This document shows, piece by piece, positions 1 through 6,232 of a DNA stretch of 7,869 nt. The first letter of the stretch is position 1, and every line of letters begins with the position of its first letter. The stretch is from positions 1-7,869 of the forward strand of contig CAIYQV010000257.1 in the NCBI GenBank assembly GCA_903928365.1, in the 5' to 3' direction. The position numbers and the translations under genes were made by a program. This stretch comes from an uncultured Flavobacteriia bacterium. Its GTDB lineage: Bacteria > Bacteroidota > Bacteroidia > Flavobacteriales_D > Crocinitomicaceae. The notes beneath the pieces were generated by a model that did no database searches, was not told the origin of the DNA, and saw only the letters and a program-made list of their open reading frames with translations.

Positions 1-276
1 CGCGATCTGGGCAATGATCACCCCAATATTGAACTCAAAACTGAACAGATCAAAAAGAAAATAGGCACCCACACCTGACAATGCGAGTAAGATCACAAAG
101 TTGAAAAGAAACAAGGGCATGCGTTCCCAGAACAAACCTTTTCGGTACGATTTATCCTGAATAATATAGGAGGAAAAAAAGTCACCTTTCATCACAATAA
201 TACTATAGATCAGTCCAAACAGGTTCGATCCAAGCAGTGTGCCCATGGTGATCATTGCAACATTCATTGGACTCAT
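1..276 (-). CDS. Integral membrane protein, N-terminal part; possible sterol desaturase/fatty acid hydroxylase-like enzyme
   Basis: Only the first 92 residues are present; the reading frame is open to the left edge. Two hydrophobic segments are clear, at about residues 5-29 and 53-78, and a third starts near 83, so this is a multi-pass inner-membrane protein. Between the first two is a polar loop with the pattern YIIQDKSYRKG...WERMPLFLFN. An Ile-Gln pair followed by a basic stretch and Phe-Asn entering a membrane helix recalls the N-terminal part of the sterol desaturase/fatty acid hydroxylase superfamily. The histidine boxes that would prove this lie outside the window, so the family is a guess. 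The ATG at 276 was chosen because it overlaps the TGA stop of the FkbM gene as ATGA, typical of translational coupling; a second ATG three codons on is possible. Confidence is high for a membrane protein gene and low for the enzyme family. Confidence 0.7.
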   Translation of the reverse strand, partial: MSPMNVAMITMGTLLGSNLFGLIYSIIVMKGDFFSSYIIQDKSYRKGLFWERMPLFLFNFVILLALSGVGAYFLFDLFSFEFNIGVIIAQIA

Positions 277-1073
277 ACTCTTCTAGCAAAAAGATTGTAC
301 ATCGGTGTGTCCTCAAGTCCTTTTTCGCGTTCAGCATGCAAAAAACCAAACCCTTTTTCCAATAGTAATTCCTTCACTTTTTGGAGGCGTCCTTCCTTGT
401 CATGGATCTCGATCACCATAGAATGGATCATAGGCCAATGTTCCTCTCTAATCCCTTGAATAACGCTCCATTCAGCACCTTCACAATCGATCTTCAATAA
501 GTCAATTTTAGTTAACCTTTCCTCTGAAATGATATCCGAAAGCGGAGTCAATTTACAGGTGATCTCTTTACTTCCCCTAACTAAGAAATGAGCAATAATG
601 CCGGCAAATACCGGGGGTATCAGGCGCATCCACTTCATCCCTTCCGGTGGATTTTTCATTGTTCCCTTCACTGCCTTGGCAAAAGCACCGGGATCATTCT
701 CCCATTGCTCTGGATGAGATGTTGAAAGCGCTGGTGTATTTGGGAAATAAGTGAAAGTGGCACTTCCTGTGACATCAGATACTCCACAGTTAAAAACCTT
801 CATTCTTCCCTCACCATGTTGCTCGGCATTTTTTTGAAGGATCTCGGCTATATCCGGAATTGGCTCAAAACAATACACTGAAACGTTCCTTGCTTTTTGC
901 ATGGCACGCACACCAAATATTCCAATGTTGGCTCCGACATCGAAGACAACATTGTCATCGGATATGTGGATCCCGTGTTGTAAATACCCATCTACGTGAT
1001 GGTCTAGCATTTTAGCTTCGGGGCGACGCAAACAATGCACACGCGTCCCGTCTGAAAGAGTTGTCCTGGTCAT
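273..1073 (-). CDS. FkbM family SAM-dependent methyltransferase
   Basis: The 266-residue protein has the class I methyltransferase fold of the FkbM family, whose members usually O-methylate sugars, polyketides or lipid-linked molecules. Visible motifs are the glycine-rich SAM loop FDVGANIGIF (44-53), the acidic end of the next strand FEP (69-71), and the FkbM signature LLKIDCEGAEW (192-202), followed by IEIHD (221-225). Asp196 and Glu198 are the expected conserved acids. A stretch at about 105-165, with many prolines and a hydrophobic patch, lies between the SAM half and the signature strand and may shape the substrate pocket. There is no signal peptide, so it should be cytoplasmic. The gene follows pruA by 59 bases on the same strand and overlaps the next membrane protein gene by four bases, suggesting joint action with that protein rather than with proline catabolism. 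The substrate cannot be told from sequence. No sigma-ABfr promoter is obvious directly upstream. Confidence 0.9.
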   Translation of the reverse strand: MTRTTLSDGTRVHCLRRPEAKMLDHHVDGYLQHGIHISDDNVVFDVGANIGIFGVRAMQKARNVSVYCFEPIPDIAEILQKNAEQHGEGRMKVFNCGVSDVTGSATFTYFPNTPALSTSHPEQWENDPGAFAKAVKGTMKNPPEGMKWMRLIPPVFAGIIAHFLVRGSKEITCKLTPLSDIISEERLTKIDLLKIDCEGAEWSVIQGIREEHWPMIHSMVIEIHDKEGRLQKVKELLLEKGFGFLHAEREKGLEDTPMYNLFARRV

Positions 1074-1081
1074 GATCTAGT

Positions 1082-1098
1082 TTGACTAATTTAGTCAA
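1082..1098. promoter_or_regulatory. Perfect 17-base dyad (TTGACTAA-T-TTAGTCAA) upstream of the FkbM gene
   Basis: The two 8-base arms are exact reverse complements around one central base. The element lies in the 59-base gap between the pruA stop and the FkbM start, ending nine bases before the start. As RNA it could form a 7-bp hairpin with a three-base loop, but no U-run follows on either strand, so it is a poor intrinsic terminator. A dimeric repressor site or a small mRNA hairpin affecting translation of the methyltransferase fits better. The dyad is directly visible; its role is inferred. Confidence 0.45.
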
Positions 1099-1132
1099 TT
1101 CTACTCATGTAACGCACTCACATTGCGAAATA

Positions 1133-2761
1133 TTATCCAAGGAAAGGATAGCGGTAATCTGTCGGCGGAACAAACGTTTCTTTGATCGTTCTGGCAGAAA
1201 CCCATCGCATCAGGTTCATTGCCGCTCCAGCTTTATCATTGGTACCCGAACCTCTTGCACCACCAAACGGTTGTTGTCCAACCACAGCGCCTGTTGGTTT
1301 GTCGTTGATGTAAAAGTTACCTGCAGCATGTTGCAATTTTTGTGTAGCCAGATTGATGGCATAACGGTCGCGTGAGATAATGGAACCGGTTAGGGCATAT
1401 TCCGAGGTGCTGTCGAGTAATGCAAGCGTCTCTTCGAACTGTGCATCATCGTATACATAGATCGTTAGCACTGGTCCAAAGATCTCTTCGCACATGGTGC
1501 GGAATTTCGGATTGGTTGTAACTACGGTAGTAGGCTCGATGAAAAATCCTTTAGATCCATCATATTTTCCACCAGTAATAATTTCCGCATCCGGTTGTTG
1601 CTTGCAGTAGTCCACATATCCGGAGATCTTTTCAAATGCTTTGGCATCAATCACCGCATTAACAAAGTTACTTGTGTCATCCGGTGCTCCTATCTTGAAG
1701 GAATTTACCTGCTCGACAAAAATGCGTTTTACTTCCGGCCATAAGCTTTTTGGTACATAAGCACGGGATGCAGCAGAACATTTTTGTCCCTGGAATTCAA
1801 ATGCTCCTCTTGAAAGCGCAGTAGCCACTTCAGCAGCATCGGCACTTGAATGAACCATCACGAAATCTTTTCCACCTGTTTCTCCAACGATACGCGGATA
1901 AGATCGGTAAGTCTCCAGGTTATTAGCAATATCTTTCCATAATTTTCTGAACACACCTGTCGAGCCTGTAAAATGCAATCCTGCAAAGTCTTTGTGTTTG
2001 AAAATAACTTCACCAGCCACTTGTCCGCTCACTGTTACCATATTGATGACTCCGTCCGGAACACCGGCAGCTTTGAACAACTCCATAATCACCTGTGCAG
2101 AATAAATCTGTGATTCAGCAGGTTTCCAAACCACTACGTTACCCATCATTGCTGGAGCAGCTGATAGGTTGGCAGCAATTGAAGTAAAGTTGAATGGAGT
2201 AAGAGCGAAAACAAACCCTTCGAGTGGGCGGTATTCCAATCTATTCCACATCCCGGGCAATGATTCAGGCTGTTCTCTGTAGATCTGTGTCATGTACTGC
2301 ACATTGAATCGGAAGAAGTCGATCAATTCACATGCAGCGTCGATCTCAGCCTGGAAAACATTTTTGGATTGTGCTAACATGGTTGCTGCATTCATTTTAT
2401 CTCTGAAAGGACCTGCAAGAAGATCAGCTGCTTTGAGGAAAATAGCTGCACGATCCTCCCAAGGAAGGGCAGCCCAAGCCGTTTTTGCTTGTAGTGCCGC
2501 GTCAATAGCTTCTTGAACATGTTGTGCAGTTCCTACATTGTATTGACCCAAAACTTTCTGGTGGTCATGAGGCGAAATGAGTGGCTTTTTATTTTCTGTA
2601 CGAACTTCTTTTCCACCAATGTACATGGGAACATCAATTGGTTCTTGTCCATACATGGATTTATAAGCAGAAATCAGTGATTCTCTTTCAGGAGATCCCG
2701 GGGCATAAGCCTTTACAGGTTCGTTCTTAGCTACAGGTACGTTGAAGATGGCGTTTGACAT
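1133..2761 (-). CDS. pruA: L-glutamate gamma-semialdehyde (1-pyrroline-5-carboxylate) dehydrogenase
   Basis: This enzyme oxidises glutamate semialdehyde, formed from P5C, to glutamate with NAD+, the second step of proline breakdown, in the cytoplasm. The 542-residue single-domain protein is close in length to eukaryotic ALDH4A1, and is not the long bifunctional PutA. ALDH motifs appear in order: LTPFNFTS (187-194) with oxyanion Asn191, WKPAES (212-217) with cofactor-binding Lys213, FTGSTGVF (264-271), VGETGGK (292-298) with Glu294, FQGQKCSAASRAYV (323-336) with catalytic Cys328, EEIFGP (425-430), and the substrate-loop sequence QPFGGARGSGTNDKAG (497-512), which is specific to P5C dehydrogenases. 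The 34-residue Glu-to-Cys spacing matches human ALDH4A1. It appears intact. A good promoter lies just upstream, giving a leader of only about a dozen bases without a Shine-Dalgarno sequence. No proline dehydrogenase gene is in the window. The FkbM gene downstream could be read through from this transcript. Confidence 0.97.
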   Translation of the reverse strand: MSNAIFNVPVAKNEPVKAYAPGSPERESLISAYKSMYGQEPIDVPMYIGGKEVRTENKKPLISPHDHQKVLGQYNVGTAQHVQEAIDAALQAKTAWAALPWEDRAAIFLKAADLLAGPFRDKMNAATMLAQSKNVFQAEIDAACELIDFFRFNVQYMTQIYREQPESLPGMWNRLEYRPLEGFVFALTPFNFTSIAANLSAAPAMMGNVVVWKPAESQIYSAQVIMELFKAAGVPDGVINMVTVSGQVAGEVIFKHKDFAGLHFTGSTGVFRKLWKDIANNLETYRSYPRIVGETGGKDFVMVHSSADAAEVATALSRGAFEFQGQKCSAASRAYVPKSLWPEVKRIFVEQVNSFKIGAPDDTSNFVNAVIDAKAFEKISGYVDYCKQQPDAEIITGGKYDGSKGFFIEPTTVVTTNPKFRTMCEEIFGPVLTIYVYDDAQFEETLALLDSTSEYALTGSIISRDRYAINLATQKLQHAAGNFYINDKPTGAVVGQQPFGGARGSGTNDKAGAAMNLMRWVSARTIKETFVPPTDYRYPFLG

Positions 2762-2775
2762 ACAGAAAATAATTT

Positions 2776-2806
2776 TTGCAAAAGTAGCATTTGTTCCCTA
2801 TCCTTG
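2776..2806 (+). promoter_or_regulatory. Candidate sigma-ABfr-type promoter of the TPR gene
   Basis: On the plus strand, TTTTTG ending at 2778 supplies the -33 TTG, and after exactly 20 bases comes TATCCTTG (2799-2806), which matches TAnnTTTG at all but one fixed position. Transcription would start near 2812, about 24 bases before the ATG at 2836. It is weaker than the pruA promoter that uses the same bases on the other strand. Confidence 0.5.
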
Positions 2807-2809
2807 CAA
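2779..2809 (-). promoter_or_regulatory. Sigma-ABfr-type promoter of pruA
   Basis: Read on the minus strand, TTG (2809-2807) is followed after exactly 20 bases by TACTTTTG (2786-2779), a full match to the Bacteroidota -7 consensus TAnnTTTG. Transcription should start near 2773, about a dozen bases before the pruA ATG at 2761. The site overlaps almost fully with the promoter candidate of the divergent TPR gene. Confidence 0.75.
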
Positions 2810-2835
2810 TGTTCTGAACTAACCGATCTCTATTC

Positions 2836-4056
2836 ATGAATTCTTTTGCCAGATCTGTTCACCGGTCGTTCATTATTTTGATCATGACACTTCCTGTAAA
2901 GGTATGCTGTCAGAGCTATGTCACACGATCTATCCGTAACTGGAATGACTACATGCGTCATGATCTGGAACTTTTAAAAGAAGATGCGCTAGAAACGATT
3001 AGAAAAGGTTTGTTAGATAAAAACGAATTTGCGCTGGCTGTTGGCAAAAGATCATTGGGCACCTATCTAGCTCGCACCGGTAAGGCGGAAAGGTCGCTCA
3101 TTTATCTGGAGGATGCGAGTACCTGTTTCTTGAAGGAAGGTGATCAGACCCTCGCGGCGGAGACACTCAATGAATTGGGAAATGCTTACCTCATATTGAG
3201 AAGAGGTTCTCAGGCGAAAAAAGCATATTTCAGTTCGATCAAAGCAGGTTTGAAGGCAAGTGATCCGACTTCCGTGTTCATGGCAGAGATCAATCTGGCT
3301 CAGGCTTTTCTGGAATTGAAAGATACTGCAGAGGCTATTGCGCTTATTCAAGATTATAAGCGAAAGTCAGCGTTCCATAAAAAGTGGGAAGCAGTGGCAA
3401 ATTCCTATGCTATACTTGGTAAAATTGCTCAGGCACAGAATAAGAACGACCTTTCGGTAGAGTATTTTGAGAAGAGTGCTTATTTTGGATTGAGATCAAA
3501 GGCATTTTTAATCCGAGCGAATGCGCTGACTAATCTTGCCATAGTAAGGTATTCAAATGGAGATAACAAGAATGCCGAAAGACTCTTTCTACAAGCATTG
3601 AACTTACGAAAATTGAGCGGGGAGGTTAAGTCACAAAGTGAATCGATGTTCAATCTGGCTGTTTTTTATGAAGAAAATGGAAAGAAGAATGAAGCAGTCT
3701 CCTGGTATAGGTCAGCGATTAACTTTGCTATTCAAAAACAGTTAAGTCCAGAACTGAAAGATGCATCGCTGGCTTTATCTGATCTCTGGGAGGGTCAAGG
3801 TAATTGGTCGGAGGCCAAGCGTGTACTTGAAGAACTCGTGGAGCAACAGAGTATTCTATGGTTAAAAAACAAGGATATAGAGAATCAGGAATTCCGACAA
3901 TTGGAGGGGTTGCAAGCGTTTATGGAGAATCATCCCCTAGAACTTAAAAAGTCCTCGTTAACATCGGAAACAAGACCTTGGATTTGGAGTGTTGTATTGA
4001 TCCTAAGTGTTCTACTGATCACTGCTGTAGCTCTATCAGTAAAAAGAAAACAATAG
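2836..4056 (+). CDS. Exported TPR-repeat protein with one C-terminal transmembrane anchor
   Basis: The 406-residue protein starts with a hydrophobic segment (about 11-25, ending CCQ) that looks like a signal peptide. About seven tetratricopeptide repeats follow, near residues 66-98, 106-139, 147-176, 186-218, 226-259, 266-299 and 306-338, shown by patterns such as LNELGNAYL, LTNLAIVRYSNGD and MFNLAVFYEENGK. A transmembrane helix spans about 382-400, followed by a short basic tail (KRKQ). The predicted topology is a periplasmic TPR solenoid anchored in the inner membrane. Many Bacteroidota sensor kinases and LuxR-type regulators have just this TPR plus membrane-helix half, but here the protein stops after the helix with no kinase or DNA-binding domain. 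TPRs bind other proteins; the partner is unknown. The gene diverges from pruA and converges on apaG. A start at Met17 is possible but would shorten the signal segment. Function is not assigned. Confidence 0.88.
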   Translation: MNSFARSVHRSFIILIMTLPVKVCCQSYVTRSIRNWNDYMRHDLELLKEDALETIRKGLLDKNEFALAVGKRSLGTYLARTGKAERSLIYLEDASTCFLKEGDQTLAAETLNELGNAYLILRRGSQAKKAYFSSIKAGLKASDPTSVFMAEINLAQAFLELKDTAEAIALIQDYKRKSAFHKKWEAVANSYAILGKIAQAQNKNDLSVEYFEKSAYFGLRSKAFLIRANALTNLAIVRYSNGDNKNAERLFLQALNLRKLSGEVKSQSESMFNLAVFYEENGKKNEAVSWYRSAINFAIQKQLSPELKDASLALSDLWEGQGNWSEAKRVLEELVEQQSILWLKNKDIENQEFRQLEGLQAFMENHPLELKKSSLTSETRPWIWSVVLILSVLLITAVALSVKRKQ

Positions 4057-4058
4057 AA

Positions 4059-4445
4059 TCAATTCATCTTGTAAGGATAGATCAGATGAAAGATCGGAAT
4101 ATAGACCTGGAATAATTTTCCGGTTTGTAGATTTTTAAAGGTGTAGAATCCTTTCATAAAACCGATTTCAGAAAAGAGTTCACACCCACTGGTATAACTG
4201 AACTTTTCATCCGGACGTATGACGGGTTGTTCTCCAATCACACCTTCTCCACTTACAAAATTTGGTTCGTTTAACGAGTCGAAAATGTACCAGTCACGGT
4301 GTAACAACTGTACGTTGAATTCATTGAAATTCTGCATTTCAACGTGGTAATTGAAAAAATATTGATTTTCTCCAATATTGGACAGGTCGTTTCGAAAGCG
4401 TGTTGTGACCGTAATCTGAACTCCTTCCGTTGTTGCTGTGTTCAT
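4059..4445 (-). CDS. apaG: ApaG domain protein (DUF525)
   Basis: The 128-residue protein is a complete ApaG, a small fibronectin III-like beta-sandwich protein, normally about 125 residues. Family landmarks are LLHRDWYIFD (47-56), GEGVIGEQPVIRPDEKF (66-82) with the conserved glycines, YTSGC (84-88), and the strand pattern GFMKGFYTF (95-103). There is no signal peptide, so it is cytoplasmic. Bacterial mutants link ApaG to Co2+/Mg2+ resistance and to dinucleoside polyphosphate metabolism, but its biochemical activity is still not firmly known, so the usual label of efflux protein should be read with care: there is no membrane segment. The gene has its own promoter candidate with a short leader and ends two bases from the stop of the oppositely oriented TPR gene. 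The start at 4445 agrees with the family's usual N-terminus. Confidence 0.95.
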   Translation of the reverse strand: MNTATTEGVQITVTTRFRNDLSNIGENQYFFNYHVEMQNFNEFNVQLLHRDWYIFDSLNEPNFVSGEGVIGEQPVIRPDEKFSYTSGCELFSEIGFMKGFYTFKNLQTGKLFQVYIPIFHLIYPYKMN

Positions 4446-4463
4446 AGCAGATTAAATGTGATG

Positions 4464-4494
4464 CAAATTAAGAATTAAAACTAAATTTCACAAA
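4464..4494 (-). promoter_or_regulatory. Candidate sigma-ABfr-type promoter of apaG
   Basis: On the minus strand a run ending TTTG (4494-4491) is followed after 19 bases by TTAATTTG (4471-4464), one mismatch from TAnnTTTG. The start of transcription would be near 4458, about a dozen bases before the apaG ATG, as for pruA. The surrounding 138-base gap (4446-4583) is AT-rich; I found no equally good promoter for the plus-strand gene at 4584 and no RNA gene. Confidence 0.55.
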
Positions 4495-4583
4495 AAAATG
4501 AACAGTCAAAGTTTCAAATTATTACACGCACGTTCGTTATGGCACAAGTTTTGACAAACGGACAAGTCGAAAAATAAGAAATC

Positions 4584-6128
4584 ATGCGAAAATTTTACGT
4601 CAATTCACTGCTATTATCAATGAGCATTCTAAGCTTAACAAATGCAGTCAATGCTCAAGAAGAGAGAGTTGATCCATCAAAGAAAATCCTTACGGATTGG
4701 GATCCTGTTCGCGGGGCGTGGCTGGATGCCAGTTTTACGGCTTTGCATAAAGGAGAAGCGGTTCCGGATCGAAGCTTTCCTGAAGATCTTACTCCTTATG
4801 AGATGTACCGGGCAATGCCTCAAACTATTCGCAATTCGTACAGCGAAACAATTCGAAGCACTGCAGAGCAGGGAGCCGAAACCGATAGAGCGAGAGCACA
4901 GAGGGTCAGAGCAATTGGCGAGCGTGTTAATTGTGCTCCCGAACAAGCACGATCTTATGGAGATCCGCATTTGAATTCGTTTGATGGAGCCACCTATTCA
5001 TTTCAAACAGTAGGGGAATTCGTATTGGCTCGAAGCACAGAAAACAAATTTGAAGTACAGACCAGACAAGAACCTCAGCGCGATGATTTTTCGTTGAACA
5101 CGGCTGTTGCAATGAATGTAGCGGGAGATCGTGTTTGCTTGTATGCCAATGAAAAACCGGATGGGGATGCTACTTCTGCGTTAAGAGTGAATGGGCGTTC
5201 TGTAACCATAGGGAATGGAGCCTATTTTCTGGATCACGGTGGTACAGTCACGTATAGCGGAAATACGTATCGAATCAATTGGCCAACAGGTGAAACAGTT
5301 CAAGCAGAAATGAGACGTGGATGGGACATGGGTTTTATTAACGTATCGGTTCAGGTGTTTCCTTGTGCACAATCTGACATGACTGGATTACTTGGAAACG
5401 CCAATCGTAATTCGAATGATGACTTCGATGCAGGTGCTTCCAACCGTTCCTTGGCGTCGTTCTCCACTTTTGGAAACAGTACTATGCAACAGGCCAGCAA
5501 TGAAATGGAAAAAGAATACCTGGCTTTTATGGCAAAGGATTTTGCAAGAAAGTTCCGAATTACGCAGGAGACCTCTTTGTTCGATTATGCCCCGGGTCGC
5601 AATACGGCATCTTATACGGACGAACGATTTCCTAAAGTACATCGCACAGTTGCAGACCTAACACCAGACCGTCAGCAACAAGCACGAAAAACATGTGAAG
5701 ACCAGGGAATTCGAGGAGATGATTTGAAAGGATGTATTTTCGATCAGGCATATCTGGAAATACCCCCTTCTCCAAAACCCGATTTCAAAGACAAAATCGA
5801 TGGCATTCGTTTTTCAAAACTCGACCAACCGCGACCAAATGTTAATCCGCAACACCCTAATTATGATCCTCTGGGTAAAAAAACGGACGCGCCTTCACCG
5901 GTTTCAACTCCACAAACGATCTCCAAGCCTTCACAAATTCAGGAGGCAAAACCTGTTGAACAAAAACCTTCCGCGATTGATTTGCCTGTCGGTAAACCAA
6001 CACATACCTCCCCGGTACCGACTAATAAACCTACCTCTCCAACCACACCGTCAAAGCCGACTACACCAAGTACGCCAAGTGTGCCAGCCAAACCATCAGC
6101 GCCCATAAAAGTGGGTAAAGGAAAATAA
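4584..6128 (+). CDS. Secreted von Willebrand factor type D domain protein with Pro/Thr/Ser-rich tail
   Basis: The 514-residue protein has a signal peptide (1-24, cleavage NA|Q). A charged, probably helical region follows (about 25-116). The VWD domain (about 123-283) opens with YGDPHLNSFDGATYSF and GEFVLARS and closes with TGLLGNANRNSNDDF. Next comes the module that follows VWD in many bacterial proteins: KFRITQETSLFDY (323-335), the pattern G-x-x-T-x-x-Y-T-D-x-x-FP ending at 350, then two cysteines, Cys371 and Cys384, in an A-x-x-x-C...GCIFD pattern. Other cysteines are 117, 185 and 261. The last 75 or so residues are low-complexity Pro/Thr/Ser/Lys. VWD domains mediate adhesion or assembly in animal mucins; the bacterial role is not established, so adhesion or matrix binding is only a guess. 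No type IX secretion sorting domain or lipobox is visible, so it may stay in the periplasm or use another route. A strong terminator follows. Confidence 0.9.
   Translation: MRKFYVNSLLLSMSILSLTNAVNAQEERVDPSKKILTDWDPVRGAWLDASFTALHKGEAVPDRSFPEDLTPYEMYRAMPQTIRNSYSETIRSTAEQGAETDRARAQRVRAIGERVNCAPEQARSYGDPHLNSFDGATYSFQTVGEFVLARSTENKFEVQTRQEPQRDDFSLNTAVAMNVAGDRVCLYANEKPDGDATSALRVNGRSVTIGNGAYFLDHGGTVTYSGNTYRINWPTGETVQAEMRRGWDMGFINVSVQVFPCAQSDMTGLLGNANRNSNDDFDAGASNRSLASFSTFGNSTMQQASNEMEKEYLAFMAKDFARKFRITQETSLFDYAPGRNTASYTDERFPKVHRTVADLTPDRQQQARKTCEDQGIRGDDLKGCIFDQAYLEIPPSPKPDFKDKIDGIRFSKLDQPRPNVNPQHPNYDPLGKKTDAPSPVSTPQTISKPSQIQEAKPVEQKPSAIDLPVGKPTHTSPVPTNKPTSPTTPSKPTTPSTPSVPAKPSAPIKVGKGK
5892..6104 (+). 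repeat. Low-complexity Pro/Thr/Ser-rich tail coding region
   Basis: Residues 437-507 of the VWD protein are dominated by proline, threonine, serine and lysine, with loose repeats of K-P-T/S-x-P and T-P-S in the last 40 residues. It is probably a disordered spacer or cell-wall/glycan-contacting stalk; Thr/Ser density would allow O-glycosylation. Length is likely to vary between strains because of slippage or recombination in the repeats (inference). Confidence 0.65.
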
Positions 6129-6142
6129 CAGTATATGGTTTA

Positions 6143-6186
6143 AAACACCGTTGAAATCTTCATGAGTTCAGCGGTGTTTCGTTTTT
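6143..6186 (+). terminator. Rho-independent terminator after the VWD gene
   Basis: Arms 6143-6155 and 6167-6179 pair over 13 positions with a single G-U wobble, enclosing an 11-base loop. After a CG the plus strand has five T residues (6182-6186). The hairpin begins 14 bases after the stop of the VWD gene. It should end that transcript and separate it from the protease gene. Confidence 0.85.
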
Positions 6187-6213
6187 GTGGCTGCGTTATT
6201 TTTGCTATACTTA
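6182..6213 (+). promoter_or_regulatory. Candidate promoter region of the S8 protease gene
   Basis: Two overlapping readings exist. TATTTTTG (6197-6204) is a full match to the Bacteroidota -7 element, but no TTG lies at the proper distance upstream. Alternatively TTTTTG (6182-6187) serves as the -33 element, with TATACTTA (6206-6213), a weaker -7, after 18 bases. Either would start transcription within about 25 bases of the ATG at 6233. In the second reading the -33 element uses the T-run of the preceding terminator. Confidence 0.45.
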
Positions 6214-6232
6214 CGTACCAAACGGCTACTCA

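Noticed and set aside
1082..1375. Plus-strand frame of 97 codons opposite the end of pruA
   Set aside because: It lies almost wholly antisense to conserved pruA codons, has no family resemblance and a composition (Cys/Ser/His/Arg-rich) typical of a shadow frame.
2854..2913. Lipoprotein signal for the TPR protein (VCC near residues 23-25)
   Set aside because: The residues before the cysteines (LPVKV) do not form a lipobox, with Lys where a small or hydrophobic residue is expected; an ordinary signal peptide fits better.
4065..4088. CATCT...AGATG hairpin after the apaG/TPR stop codons
   Set aside because: Only five base pairs around a long loop with no T-run; too weak to call a terminator.
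4546..4556. AAGTTTTG / TTGACA as a promoter for the VWD gene
   Set aside because: AAGTTTTG is one base from the -7 consensus but has no TTG at the right distance upstream. TTGACA as a sigma-70 -35 would put the start at about the ATG itself and pairs with a poor -10. Neither is convincing.
4642..4974. Frame of 110 codons inside the start of the VWD gene, same strand
   Set aside because: It overlaps the well-supported VWD frame including its signal peptide, with no recognisable domain; other frames at 4677-5661 and 5800-6108 are shadows for the same reason.
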